A DNA stretch of 64,000 nucleotides from Bacteroidota bacterium. GTDB lineage: Bacteria; Bacteroidota; Bacteroidia; Bacteroidales; VadinHA17. Each line of letters begins with the position of its first letter. The first letter of the stretch is position 1. The DNA is taken from positions 1 to 64,000 of the forward strand of contig JAKPOU010000035.1 in the NCBI GenBank assembly GCA_029547705.1, in the 5' to 3' direction. Of the stretch, positions 18,192 through 27,701 are shown in pieces. Under the pieces are notes generated by a model. That model was not told where the DNA came from. It was given only the letters and a program-made list of their open reading frames with translations, and searched no databases. The position numbers were made by a program, and so were the translations under genes.

Positions 18192-19451
18192 ATGTCAGAT
18201 GTAAATGATAAAGTGGTTCTCGCACTGATAGGTGCCGGAGGAAGAGGAACACAGGTTATTCTGAGTATGCAGAAATGCAGCCCTGGAGTGGAAGTAAAAT
18301 ATGTATGTGATGTTGATGAGGAGAGAGGGGGAAGGGCAATAGATGAACTGGAAAAACAGCAGGGCAGGAGACCGGAACGTATAGGCGATATGAGGTTATC
18401 CTTTGACGATAAGGATGTTGATGCAGTAGTGATCTGCACTCCGGAACACTGGCACGCTCTTGCAACAATCAGGGCATGCCAGGCCGGAAAGGATGTATAT
18501 GTGGAAAAAAATATTTCCATGACCATTCCTGAAGGAAGAAAAATGATTGAAGCGGGTAAAAAATATAACAGGATCATTCAGTGTGGATTCCAGAATCGGA
18601 GCGCCCCATATAATTTCTCTGCAAGAAACTATATCAGGGAAGGGAAACTCGGAAAAATTGTTCTGGTGAAGGCCTATTGCATGCTTCCCGGCCATAAACC
18701 GTGGATATACAAGGAAAATGAACCTGTTCCTGATGGACTGGACTGGGATCAGTGGCTTGGTCCGGCTCCCCTGGTTCCCTATAATGTGAGCCGTCATAAG
18801 GGATATAATGAATTCTGGGCTTATTCCTGCGGATTGCCGCTTGCAGACTGTTGTCATGTTATTGACCTTGCAAGAATGGTGCTGGGAGATCCCGCATATG
18901 TGAAATCAGCATATTGTGCCGGAGGACGGGTGTTATACGATGATGAGCGCGATATTCCGGACAACCAGACTATTACATATGATTTTGGAGAGTTTCCCAT
19001 GACTGTGGAGGCTTCTATATACGGGGAATACATGTCGAAGGCAGCACCCGAAATCCGGTATGGCAACTTATTTCCGAACTGGCCCTTTAACAGCGACAGG
19101 ATGGAAATATACGGGACTGAAGGAATGATGTATCTCGGCCGTCATGGTGCCGGATGGCAGGTTCTGGGATCCGGATCCGAAATAATGGCGCAGGAATATG
19201 GTTATTTCCCTGATGAAGCTCATCAGCAGGATTTTATAAACTGTATCCGCAGCCGGAAAGTGCCTAATTCCGATATTGAACAGGGTCACAGGAGCGCCAC
19301 ATTGGTCCATCTGGCCAACCTGTCATACCGTACGGGAAAGAAACAGCTTTGCTTTGATCCTGTAAGTGAAACGCTTATTAATTCTGACGAAGCTAACCGG
19401 ATTTCCCTGGGAACTTACAGAAAGAATTATGAAATACCGGAGATTATCTGA
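18192..19451 (+). CDS. Gfo/Idh/MocA-family oxidoreductase, no signal peptide
   Basis: KVVLALIGAGGRG, CTPEHWHALATIRACQAGKDVYVEKN; close paralog of the upstream gene. Confidence 0.92.
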   Translation: MSDVNDKVVLALIGAGGRGTQVILSMQKCSPGVEVKYVCDVDEERGGRAIDELEKQQGRRPERIGDMRLSFDDKDVDAVVICTPEHWHALATIRACQAGKDVYVEKNISMTIPEGRKMIEAGKKYNRIIQCGFQNRSAPYNFSARNYIREGKLGKIVLVKAYCMLPGHKPWIYKENEPVPDGLDWDQWLGPAPLVPYNVSRHKGYNEFWAYSCGLPLADCCHVIDLARMVLGDPAYVKSAYCAGGRVLYDDERDIPDNQTITYDFGEFPMTVEASIYGEYMSKAAPEIRYGNLFPNWPFNSDRMEIYGTEGMMYLGRHGAGWQVLGSGSEIMAQEYGYFPDEAHQQDFINCIRSRKVPNSDIEQGHRSATLVHLANLSYRTGKKQLCFDPVSETLINSDEANRISLGTYRKNYEIPEII

Positions 19452-19455
19452 AACT

Positions 19456-20208
19456 ATGATCCCTCAGCGGAAGAAGTTATTCAGAAATATAATATTAGTG
19501 GCTTTGGGTGGTCTTTTTCTGCTGCTGTTGCTTGCCGGCTGCCTTATAATGAGAACCCGGGGCCGGACTCTCATACAGGTTGATATACATCAGAATAAGG
19601 AACTTATCTATCTGTCAGCCTTTGCTGAACCTCCTCAGTTTGCTGTCTGGCTGGAGAATCCCGGGACCGGTGATTTAAAGAATATTTTTGTTACCCGCCG
19701 TGTGGCTACCGGCGACTGGGAGGGAAAAGCAAATGTTCCGGTGGCATTGCCGCAGTGGTTCCGGCTGTTCAGGGAGAATGACAATCCATCCGGTTCATCC
19801 GGAAAGGCAGATGACCTTGTGATCAGCGGTGCTACACCAAAGGCTGACTATTTCTCTGTCAGGGTGGAAGTGAAGCCTGAATCTGAATGGATCTGCTGGA
19901 TCGAGATGAATCTTGCCGGTGATTTTAATGAGGCATTTCCCGAGTTTGATCCCGGAACTTTCAGAGAAGATGAATTCGGAAACGGACAGCCCGCGCTACT
20001 GTTCAAAACTGAAGTCAGGGCTGTTGAAAAAAATAATTACACAGCAGCTTTGTGGGCTCAGGCGGTTTGGAACGACGGTTCCGTAAAAATTGAACCCGTA
20101 AGCGAGGGGGTTACAACAGCAAGATATGTGTTTGATACTATTAATGTTTCGATACTCAGACCAAAGCCGAAACTGATAGACAAGTATAAGATCCGTGAGC
20201 CGGAATGA
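19456..20208 (+). CDS. Membrane-anchored extracytoplasmic protein, possibly DUF2271-like
   Basis: The tracked ORF start (19366) lies inside the previous gene; ATG at 19456 gives MIPQRKKLFRNIILVALGGLFLLLLLAGC. The FAVWLENPGTGDLKNIFV...ALPQWFRLF pattern suggests DUF2271. Confidence 0.6.
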   Translation: MIPQRKKLFRNIILVALGGLFLLLLLAGCLIMRTRGRTLIQVDIHQNKELIYLSAFAEPPQFAVWLENPGTGDLKNIFVTRRVATGDWEGKANVPVALPQWFRLFRENDNPSGSSGKADDLVISGATPKADYFSVRVEVKPESEWICWIEMNLAGDFNEAFPEFDPGTFREDEFGNGQPALLFKTEVRAVEKNNYTAALWAQAVWNDGSVKIEPVSEGVTTARYVFDTINVSILRPKPKLIDKYKIREPE

Positions 20209-20265
20209 TTTTACCGGATGTGATCTGTCACGGATAAAAAATTTTAACTTTTTAAAAACCTGAAC

Positions 20266-21681
20266 ATGAACAAGGAAAAAAACACCACATCCCGCAGGAA
20301 ATTCATGCAAACGACCGGGATGGCTGCAGCAGGAGTTGCATTTGGCACAAACAGTTTTAATGCCTTCAGTTATGACCGGATCCCGGGAGCAAATGAGAAA
20401 ATAAGAGTCGGATTCATTGGCACCGGCAATCGCGGCAGCCAGATGCTTGCAACATTTATGGGCATGAAGGATTGTGAGGTTGGCGCTCTTTGCGATATCT
20501 ATGAACCTTACATCACACGTGACCGTGCAAAGGTCGATCCCCGTTATATCAGGGACATGCCCGGATTTATACCGGCAATGGGGGAAACATTTCCCGGAAA
20601 GGTAGAGAGATATACCGACTACCGCAAACTGCTGGAAAATAAAAGTATTGATGCTGTTTGTATTTCCACGCCTGATCACTGGCATGCACTTCAGACCATC
20701 CATTCCATTCAGGCAGGCAAGGATGTCTATGTTGAAAAACCTTTCTCCAAAACCATCAGGGAAGGACGCGCCATGGTCAGGGCTGCTGCAGAGAGCAAAC
20801 AGGTTGTAACGGCAGGCCTCAACAGAAGAGGAGCATCCACATTCATGCAGCTGGCAAAAGATATCCCTGCAGGGAAAATCGGGAAAGTTACCTTTGCCAG
20901 TGCCTGCCATGTAAGCAATATGTATCCTTCCGGCATAGGAAAAATGAAACCGGAAAACCCGCCTGCAGACTTCAACTGGGACGCATGGCTCGGACCAAGA
21001 GCCTACAGGCCATATCAGTATAACATTGCCCCGTATAAATTCCGCTGGTGGGAGGATTATGCAAATCAGATAAGCAATAATGGCGTTCATTATCTTGATC
21101 TTATACGCTGGCTCATCGGTGAGACTGCCCCCGTAACCATAACGGCAACGGGGGGCAGGTATGCTGTTGATGATGACCGTACCATACCCGACACCATGCA
21201 GGCCACCTTTGAGTTTGCCTCCGGCGTGATTGTGACGGTTAATATTATTGAAACCAGTTCAGGCTCATTTATTCCCTATGGCTTCCTGGAAATCAGGGGT
21301 ACGAAAGCTACATTGCTGACAGGGGAAAATGATTACAGGATTGTACCTGCCAAACCGGGCCAGTTCCAGACATGGACAGCACTGGCAGAATCTGAAACAG
21401 TTGATCTGCAGACTGATGATAAAGTGTTTCTTTCCGATGGCAGATACCGTAACAGCACTGCCAACCTGGTTCGTAATTTCCTCGACTGCATCAGGTCCAG
21501 ACAGGCCACCTACTGTCCTCCTGAAGAGGGCCATCGCTCCACGAGCCTTGCCCACCTTGCAACCATTGCCCTGATAACAAAGGAAAGACTTGAGTGGGAC
21601 GGTTCAGCGGAGAGATTTACCAACAGCGAAAAGGCCAATCAGCTTCTTGAATATGAATACAGGAAACCATATAAATTTTAG
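20266..21681 (+). CDS. Gfo/Idh/MocA-family oxidoreductase with Tat leader
   Basis: TSRRKFMQTTGMAAAGVAFG leader; IRVGFIGTGNRG; STPDHWHALQTIHSIQAGKDVYVEKP; NNGVHYLDLIRW. Confidence 0.94.
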   Translation: MNKEKNTTSRRKFMQTTGMAAAGVAFGTNSFNAFSYDRIPGANEKIRVGFIGTGNRGSQMLATFMGMKDCEVGALCDIYEPYITRDRAKVDPRYIRDMPGFIPAMGETFPGKVERYTDYRKLLENKSIDAVCISTPDHWHALQTIHSIQAGKDVYVEKPFSKTIREGRAMVRAAAESKQVVTAGLNRRGASTFMQLAKDIPAGKIGKVTFASACHVSNMYPSGIGKMKPENPPADFNWDAWLGPRAYRPYQYNIAPYKFRWWEDYANQISNNGVHYLDLIRWLIGETAPVTITATGGRYAVDDDRTIPDTMQATFEFASGVIVTVNIIETSSGSFIPYGFLEIRGTKATLLTGENDYRIVPAKPGQFQTWTALAESETVDLQTDDKVFLSDGRYRNSTANLVRNFLDCIRSRQATYCPPEEGHRSTSLAHLATIALITKERLEWDGSAERFTNSEKANQLLEYEYRKPYKF

Positions 21682-21705
21682 AGGTCGCTCTGTAAACCAA
21701 TTATT

Positions 21706-22851
21706 ATGAGAATAAAAAATATCTTACGATTTTTCCTGCCGGTCATCTGTTTCCTGACTTTTTCCTGTCTGCTGACTGCACAGGCATCCGGTTCGGACTT
21801 TGAAAAAATGGAGCAGGAGCGGACAGATCTTTATGCGGGACAGCTTGAGGATTATCTCAGAATGTATCTTGTTGACCGTTACGGGGAACGCAGCGGCTGT
21901 CTGTGGAACCGTGATTACAGCTGTGAAGAGGCTTTTGTCAGAAGCGTTGAACCCAACAGGGAACGCTGGAAGTCCCTGGTGATAAAACCCCCTGTTCTGA
22001 AAAAAACCGGTTCCGTGAACAGGCTGCCATATACGGTGGAAGGTATTGAGGGTGAGTGGCTGGAATTGCCTTTGGGACCGCTTACAGCTCAGGCTTTCCT
22101 TGCTTTCCCGCCCGGAACGGATAAAAATAAACCGGTACCGCTTGTAATTGCACAGCATGGTATTGGCAGTACTCCTGAATCTCCCTATAAGGGGGGTGGT
22201 TATAATTATTACGCGAAGGAATTGCTGAAAGCCGGGTTTGCAGTGCTGGCCCCCATGAACCTGAGATCTGTTGAAAGAAGAAATCGTATTGAAAGGCTGT
22301 GCCGCCTGGCTGATATAAGCCTTCCGGGCATTGAGCTGGCAAGAGTGCAGCATCTTCTTGATGTGGTGCTGGAAGATGCAAGGATCGACTCTGAAAGGAT
22401 AGGGATGTGGGGACTTTCACTTGGGGGCATGGCTACCATGTTCTGGATGCCACTGGAACCCAGGATTAAGGCAGGGATAGTTTCCGCATGGTTCAATCAC
22501 CGTCGCAATAAAATGGCAGTTCCCGATGAAAGATATGTCAGCTTCCTGGTAACAGCCGAGGAGCATGCTTTCTTTACGGGCTGGCTCACTGAATTTTCCG
22601 ATCATGACGTCGTTTCACTCATTTGTCCCAGGCCCCTGATGATACAACACGGGAAAACAGACAGAATAGCCTGGTGGCCACAGGTAATCGAAGAATTCAA
22701 TGTGGCAAAAGCGCATTATGAAAAGCTGAATATCCCTGAAAGAATGGAAATTGATGTTCATGAAGGAGGTCACGATGCTGTCATCATAAGCGGGATACGT
22801 TTTATGACCAGGTACCTGAATCCTGATCCTGCACCTGTTCCTGTTCGCTGA
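21706..22851 (+). CDS. Secreted alpha/beta hydrolase (esterase / dienelactone hydrolase-like)
   Basis: Signal peptide; VPLVIAQHGIG; GMWGLSLGGMAT nucleophile elbow; C-terminal HEGGHD. Confidence 0.85.
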   Translation: MRIKNILRFFLPVICFLTFSCLLTAQASGSDFEKMEQERTDLYAGQLEDYLRMYLVDRYGERSGCLWNRDYSCEEAFVRSVEPNRERWKSLVIKPPVLKKTGSVNRLPYTVEGIEGEWLELPLGPLTAQAFLAFPPGTDKNKPVPLVIAQHGIGSTPESPYKGGGYNYYAKELLKAGFAVLAPMNLRSVERRNRIERLCRLADISLPGIELARVQHLLDVVLEDARIDSERIGMWGLSLGGMATMFWMPLEPRIKAGIVSAWFNHRRNKMAVPDERYVSFLVTAEEHAFFTGWLTEFSDHDVVSLICPRPLMIQHGKTDRIAWWPQVIEEFNVAKAHYEKLNIPERMEIDVHEGGHDAVIISGIRFMTRYLNPDPAPVPVR

Positions 22852-23683
22852 CTGCTTCTTCCCGGGCCCTGCCGTTAAAGTATAAAATGGTACCAAGCAG
22901 CGGAATGAGCGGGTAGAATAAAGCGTTTACAAGCGAGGATAGTACAATATATACCGGATTCTGAATAAAACTGACCGCATTTAATGCCTCTTCTGGTTTT
23001 GTTATGCTCTTAAGCATGCTCCCCGTGAAGGGAATCATTATGACGGAGTTAAGGATCATTGAAACAACTATCAGTATCAGGAGGAAAACGGCAACCCAGC
23101 CGATATTTGACCAGAACCTCCTGTGGGCCAGAATGAAGGTGCGGCTTATCGCATTGGCTATATCAGGCCCTTCAGCCATCAGTACAGGCATGAAGAAGAG
23201 ATACAGGGTCATGACATAGACAAGCGCAAAAACAACACCTATAACAAGCAGCATAAGTCCCAGAACCATGGCCATTGATGCAAATACCGAAAAAAGGATC
23301 ATGATTATCAGGTAGGGCAGATAATATCTCAATGACCTGTGAAGAGATACAAAAATTGTAACCTCACTGTCAAGAGGACTGTAAATGACGTAATAATGCA
23401 AAATAGTAATACAGAGCAGGCTCAGAAGAGTGACAGCCATCATCGGCCAAATCATCCCGCTTAATTTGTCCAGCACCTCCATCGGATCGGTCAGATTCAC
23501 AAGCTCACTGAAGTCAAAAAACAGCGTTACCAGCTGAACTCCCAATGACATGATGAAGGATGTGATGAACAGAATCATGAATCTTTCCCTGTAAAAGGTC
23601 CACAGAGTGCTCATAGCACTGTCAAGATCATGTTTCCTGTAAAGGGGATGGCTGCTGAACCTGTTCATTTTCCTTTCCTCCAC
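22802..23683 (-). CDS. Polytopic membrane protein (glycerophosphoryl diester phosphodiesterase membrane-domain/DUF4013-like)
   Basis: Multiple hydrophobic helices; family guess only. Confidence 0.65.
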   Translation of the reverse strand: MEERKMNRFSSHPLYRKHDLDSAMSTLWTFYRERFMILFITSFIMSLGVQLVTLFFDFSELVNLTDPMEVLDKLSGMIWPMMAVTLLSLLCITILHYYVIYSPLDSEVTIFVSLHRSLRYYLPYLIIMILFSVFASMAMVLGLMLLVIGVVFALVYVMTLYLFFMPVLMAEGPDIANAISRTFILAHRRFWSNIGWVAVFLLILIVVSMILNSVIMIPFTGSMLKSITKPEEALNAVSFIQNPVYIVLSSLVNALFYPLIPLLGTILYFNGRAREEAVSEQEQVQDQDSGTWS

Positions 23684-24264
23684 TCTCTGAGAATGTTTGA
23701 CAGGGGAATTACGTTTTTTCTTTTTCTAGGATGGAAAATTCCTTCATTAACGGCTTTCACATCTTCAATCGTATAAAATGCCTTGGGATTGAACTTGTTA
23801 ATAATATCCAGGACCTCCTCCATTTCGTTTCTTTGAATAATGGTGTAAATGAGATGGACTCTCTCCTTTGCCCCGTGAGCCTGTACTGAAGTGGCTCCGT
23901 AGCCCCTGCCGTTCAATGTCTGGACCAGTTCTTCCGAATTTTTGTGTGTAAACACCCTTATCATCTGAATTCCCATTGCCAGCCTTTCCTCAATAAGCAT
24001 GCCCACGTAATTTCCGGTAGCAAAACCACCCGCATATGCAATATAGGTCAGGTAATTATCAAGGTTCTGCATTATTCTGCTGATTGCCACTATCCAGATA
24101 AGAACTTCAAAAAAGCCCAGGAAGGGAGCAATTTTCTTGTTGCCTTTAGATACAAAGATTATTCTGAGTGTGCCAAGTGAAACATCACAGACTCTGGCAA
24201 TAAAGATAAATGCAGGCAGAATACCGTAACTGAAAATGACAGAATTGAAAAAGGAGGTTTCCAT
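23665..24264 (-). CDS. UPF0316/DUF2179-type membrane protein
   Basis: FIARVCDVSLGTLRIIFVSKGNKKIAPFLGFFEVLIWIVAISRIMQNLDN and C-terminal RGYGATSVQAHGAKERVHLIYTIIQR. Confidence 0.88.
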   Translation of the reverse strand: METSFFNSVIFSYGILPAFIFIARVCDVSLGTLRIIFVSKGNKKIAPFLGFFEVLIWIVAISRIMQNLDNYLTYIAYAGGFATGNYVGMLIEERLAMGIQMIRVFTHKNSEELVQTLNGRGYGATSVQAHGAKERVHLIYTIIQRNEMEEVLDIINKFNPKAFYTIEDVKAVNEGIFHPRKRKNVIPLSNILREWRKGK

Positions 24265-24331
24265 TTGTGAGATTGTTTAATATTTACAAAGTCGATGCCT
24301 GATTATTCATTAATCTGCATTATTATAACAG

Positions 24332-24796
24332 TTATTTTGTATGTCTGAGTTTCAGATTCACTTTTCGCGGAGATGTGTAATAACAGGGTTCATCGCAGCT
24401 GTTTTTGTCGAATTTTACTTTTGGTCTGATGGAGTTTACCACAACATAGGTCTTGTTATCAATATAATAGCTGGCGGCAAAGGTGTATTTTTTGTTGACC
24501 GGCAAATTTACTTCCACTTCCGTTCTTAAAACCTGTATTGACTTGAATATCACATTGTCTTCCAGGTTGCCCTCGTAAATGTCCACGGAAATCATTCCGC
24601 CAGTTACTCCCAGCTCATAGGGGTTCCTGAAAATCATGGTGATATACGCACTCAGAGGTTCTTCTGCAGTGCACTCACTGCAGTTTACCAGGGTCATTGT
24701 ACCCGGTTCCAGCTCGACTTCTTCACAGGAGAAGACAATGGTGAAAAGCAGAAATACAAAGAATATCCTGTATGTTTTTATCATAATCAGTACCAT
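24332..24796 (-). CDS. Lipoprotein of unknown function
   Basis: Leader FVFLLFTIVFSCEE; start overlaps the stop of the ankyrin gene. Confidence 0.6.
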   Translation of the reverse strand: MVLIMIKTYRIFFVFLLFTIVFSCEEVELEPGTMTLVNCSECTAEEPLSAYITMIFRNPYELGVTGGMISVDIYEGNLEDNVIFKSIQVLRTEVEVNLPVNKKYTFAASYYIDNKTYVVVNSIRPKVKFDKNSCDEPCYYTSPRKVNLKLRHTK

Positions 24797-26223
24797 TTTA
24801 TGATTTTTCCCGGAGCCCTGTCCGGGTCAAAGTAGAAATTCACAGAACATCCGATTCTTACCCACAATGGGCCGGTTTTATAAAAGGGTGATCCTGCATA
24901 TTCCATTCCGCCAAAAACCTGTAATATTCTTTTCTCCCATCTGACAGATGCCGAGGGCATAATACGGAGCTTGTTTTCCGGAGTGATCTCAGTCCCTTTC
25001 AGCTTGTTGCCAAAGGAATAGGCTGCAGCCAGGGATGCATGGATAAATATGTTACCCCTCAATACATTGTCTGTAAGCCGGAATTCCCTGAATGCACCAG
25101 CGTAAACCAGACTGCTCCTGTCAAAATACTGGAAAAACAGATCATCCGTCTTTTTTAAAAGTACTCTGGTGTACCACAGCTTCGTATCAATTCCGGCAAT
25201 CAGTCCGGCACGGCTAAGTGGTTCCTTGAATGAGAGGCTCATTCCGCTGTAGAAATCCTTTCCGTTGAATCTGGAAGAAAATGACAGAGCCATCTGATCG
25301 AAACGGGGCTTATAGCGTCCTGGAACTTTTTCCCTTTCAAGCAGCTCAAGTATTTCCGTTCTCCCGTACTTTGCAGCAATATTATAGGGATTAACTGATT
25401 CCCTGGCTTCTTCATGCCATCTGTTTCCTTTTTTCAGAAGAAATTCCGCTGCTTTTACATGATTTGATTTTATTGCAAGTGCCAGCGCATCCCAGTTGTA
25501 TATGTTCCTTGCATAAATGTCAACACCCCTGTCTGCGAGCATATTCATAATCAGCGTGTCGCCATTCTGAGCGGCTATTAGAAATGGTGTGAAACCTTCA
25601 TTGTCCCTTGATTCCATATTTGCCCCGTTTACAATGAGCAGCCCGGTCACATCTGAATAACCGGTCCAGACCGCAGCCATCAGCGGCGTGGTGCCGTCAT
25701 TGTCCTTTGCATCAACTTCTGCATCATAGTAAAGAAGCAGATCCGTCAGCTCAAGGAGGCCGTAAACCGATGTAACATGCAATGGCGTGACACCTGCGCG
25801 GTTTTTAAAGTTGACATCCGCACCGTTCCTTATGAGAATTTCAGCAATATGCAGATCATTGACATTTATGGCAAGAAGAAGCGGATTTTCGTTGTACAGT
25901 GATAATTCGTTAACGTTTGCCCCGTAATCGACAAGTGTTTTTACTGCCTCCGCCCTTTTGTTGATTATGGCGAAAAAAAGCGGGGTGGCTCCCTGGCTGC
26001 TTTTTGCATCCACATCAGCTCCGGCTTTTATCAGTCTTTCAATTTCTGAACTGTATCCGGAAGCAGCTGCTATGGTAAGATTATATTCCAGGGCTCCGTT
26101 AAAAATGAGGGGAAGGTATTCAGAGGTATCCGGTTCTGCAACCTGTTGTGCTCCAGTATGCAGAACAAAACATGTGAGAATTGCTGCTAAAACAAACCGG
26201 CGTATTGGAATTTTTTTTGGCAT
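24787..26223 (-). CDS. Exported ankyrin-repeat protein
   Basis: Signal peptide; tandem ankyrin repeats (GATPLFFAIINKRAEAVKTLVDYGANVN, AGVTPLHVTSVYGLLELTDLLLYYDAEVDAKDNDGTTPLMAAVWTG); C-terminal non-ankyrin domain. Confidence 0.88.
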   Translation of the reverse strand: MPKKIPIRRFVLAAILTCFVLHTGAQQVAEPDTSEYLPLIFNGALEYNLTIAAASGYSSEIERLIKAGADVDAKSSQGATPLFFAIINKRAEAVKTLVDYGANVNELSLYNENPLLLAINVNDLHIAEILIRNGADVNFKNRAGVTPLHVTSVYGLLELTDLLLYYDAEVDAKDNDGTTPLMAAVWTGYSDVTGLLIVNGANMESRDNEGFTPFLIAAQNGDTLIMNMLADRGVDIYARNIYNWDALALAIKSNHVKAAEFLLKKGNRWHEEARESVNPYNIAAKYGRTEILELLEREKVPGRYKPRFDQMALSFSSRFNGKDFYSGMSLSFKEPLSRAGLIAGIDTKLWYTRVLLKKTDDLFFQYFDRSSLVYAGAFREFRLTDNVLRGNIFIHASLAAAYSFGNKLKGTEITPENKLRIMPSASVRWEKRILQVFGGMEYAGSPFYKTGPLWVRIGCSVNFYFDPDRAPGKIIKWY

Positions 26224-26366
26224 AGTACAAAGTTAATTCTTTGATTGAATTTTCAGAGGTGTAAAAACAATGGTTCACAGTCAAAATGTGAATAATTTCC
26301 GTCTGATTTTTATTAAAACAGGCAAAACGGCCGGAATAGTTACAGGAATAGTTTTATTTTTGCTGA

Positions 26367-27701
26367 TTGAAAAGTCGATATCCTTTGTCAGTTCATAAAA
26401 AAATACTGGTCATTGCACTTCTGATAACTCTTGTAAGTTATAATCCCGGAACCGGTGATGAAAGCCCTGAACTTACCAACAAGCTGATGCTGGATAATGT
26501 GCGGCTGACAAATTCGGGTTCTGACGGGCCGCAATTCGAAGACGTGGAAAGATACCTTGAATCATTCATGCGAAAATGGGAGATAAGGGGTGCATCCGTT
26601 GCAGTATCAAAGGACGGTCAACTTATTTACGCCAGGGGATTTGGACTGGCTGATACCGTAACAAAGGAAGAAGTGCAGCCATTTTATAAATTCCGGATAG
26701 CCAGTATCTCAAAGCTGATAACGGCAGTTGCCGTGATGAAACTAGCTGAGGAAGGCCGCCTGTCTTTAAGCGACAGGGTTTTCGGGGGGAATGCCATTCT
26801 TGATGATGTTTATTTCAGTAATCCAAAGGATAAAAGGGTATATGATATTACTGTGGCACACCTCCTGAGCCATGAGGCCGGATGGTCGCAGCGCTGGGGT
26901 GATCAGATGTTTATGCCGGTGGTAATTGCTGATCATATGGGAACGGACATGCCCGTGGACACCAGGACCATTATCCGCTTTGCCCTTGATAAGAACCTTC
27001 ATTTTACTCCCGGAACTGGAAGGGCTTATTCAAATCTCGGATACGCCATTCTGGGACTGGTCATTGAAAAGATATCGGGCATGCCTTATGATGAATATTG
27101 TAAAAAATCAATCCTGGAACCGCTTGGAATTTATGACATGATGCTTGCCCGCAACCTGAAGGAAGAAAAAGCACCCTGGGAAGTGACTTATCATGTTCCG
27201 GAAGATGTCCTGCCAAAACCTTCGGTTTATGGAACAGGAGAACTCCTGTCTCCCTGCTACGGAGGAAATGATATTGAGGCTCTCGGTGCGGCAGGTGCAT
27301 GGCTTGCAACGGCTCCCGACCTGATGCGCCTGTTGCTTGCGGTTGACGGGTTTGATACAAGGCCGGATATATTGTCGGCCCCTAGCATTGAACTGATGAC
27401 AGATAACGGCAAGGGTCTTGCACCGGCCGGATGGAAAACAACCCTGGATAACGGAACATGGTGGCGGACCGGCTCCTTTCCCGGAACAGCCGCAATGATG
27501 AAAAGGGAAGCCGACGGAACGGCCTGGGTTGTTCTTCTTAATACAAGCACCTGGAACGGACCCGAGATACATTCATACATTAACAGCCTTATGCAAAGGG
27601 TCACATCAAAGCTAAACCCCGGAGACAATACCGACCTATTTAATTTTTCAATTCCGGTACCCCTTGTATCTGCCGACGGAAATGAATTATTTATTGGATA
27701 A
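26367..27701 (+). CDS. Serine hydrolase, beta-lactamase class C-like
   Basis: FRIASISKLITAVAVMKLAEEGRLSLSDRV (SxxK), YSNLGYAILG (YxN). Confidence 0.93.
   Translation: MKSRYPLSVHKKILVIALLITLVSYNPGTGDESPELTNKLMLDNVRLTNSGSDGPQFEDVERYLESFMRKWEIRGASVAVSKDGQLIYARGFGLADTVTKEEVQPFYKFRIASISKLITAVAVMKLAEEGRLSLSDRVFGGNAILDDVYFSNPKDKRVYDITVAHLLSHEAGWSQRWGDQMFMPVVIADHMGTDMPVDTRTIIRFALDKNLHFTPGTGRAYSNLGYAILGLVIEKISGMPYDEYCKKSILEPLGIYDMMLARNLKEEKAPWEVTYHVPEDVLPKPSVYGTGELLSPCYGGNDIEALGAAGAWLATAPDLMRLLLAVDGFDTRPDILSAPSIELMTDNGKGLAPAGWKTTLDNGTWWRTGSFPGTAAMMKREADGTAWVVLLNTSTWNGPEIHSYINSLMQRVTSKLNPGDNTDLFNFSIPVPLVSADGNELFIG

Noticed and set aside
19996-21090. 364-aa minus-strand ORF opposite the Gfo/Idh/MocA gene
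   Set aside because: It is a shadow of a clear + strand gene; the translation is Cys-rich with no recognisable domain.
21724-22353. 209-aa minus-strand ORF opposite the alpha/beta hydrolase
   Set aside because: Shadow ORF; the + strand gene has a signal peptide and a GxSxG elbow.
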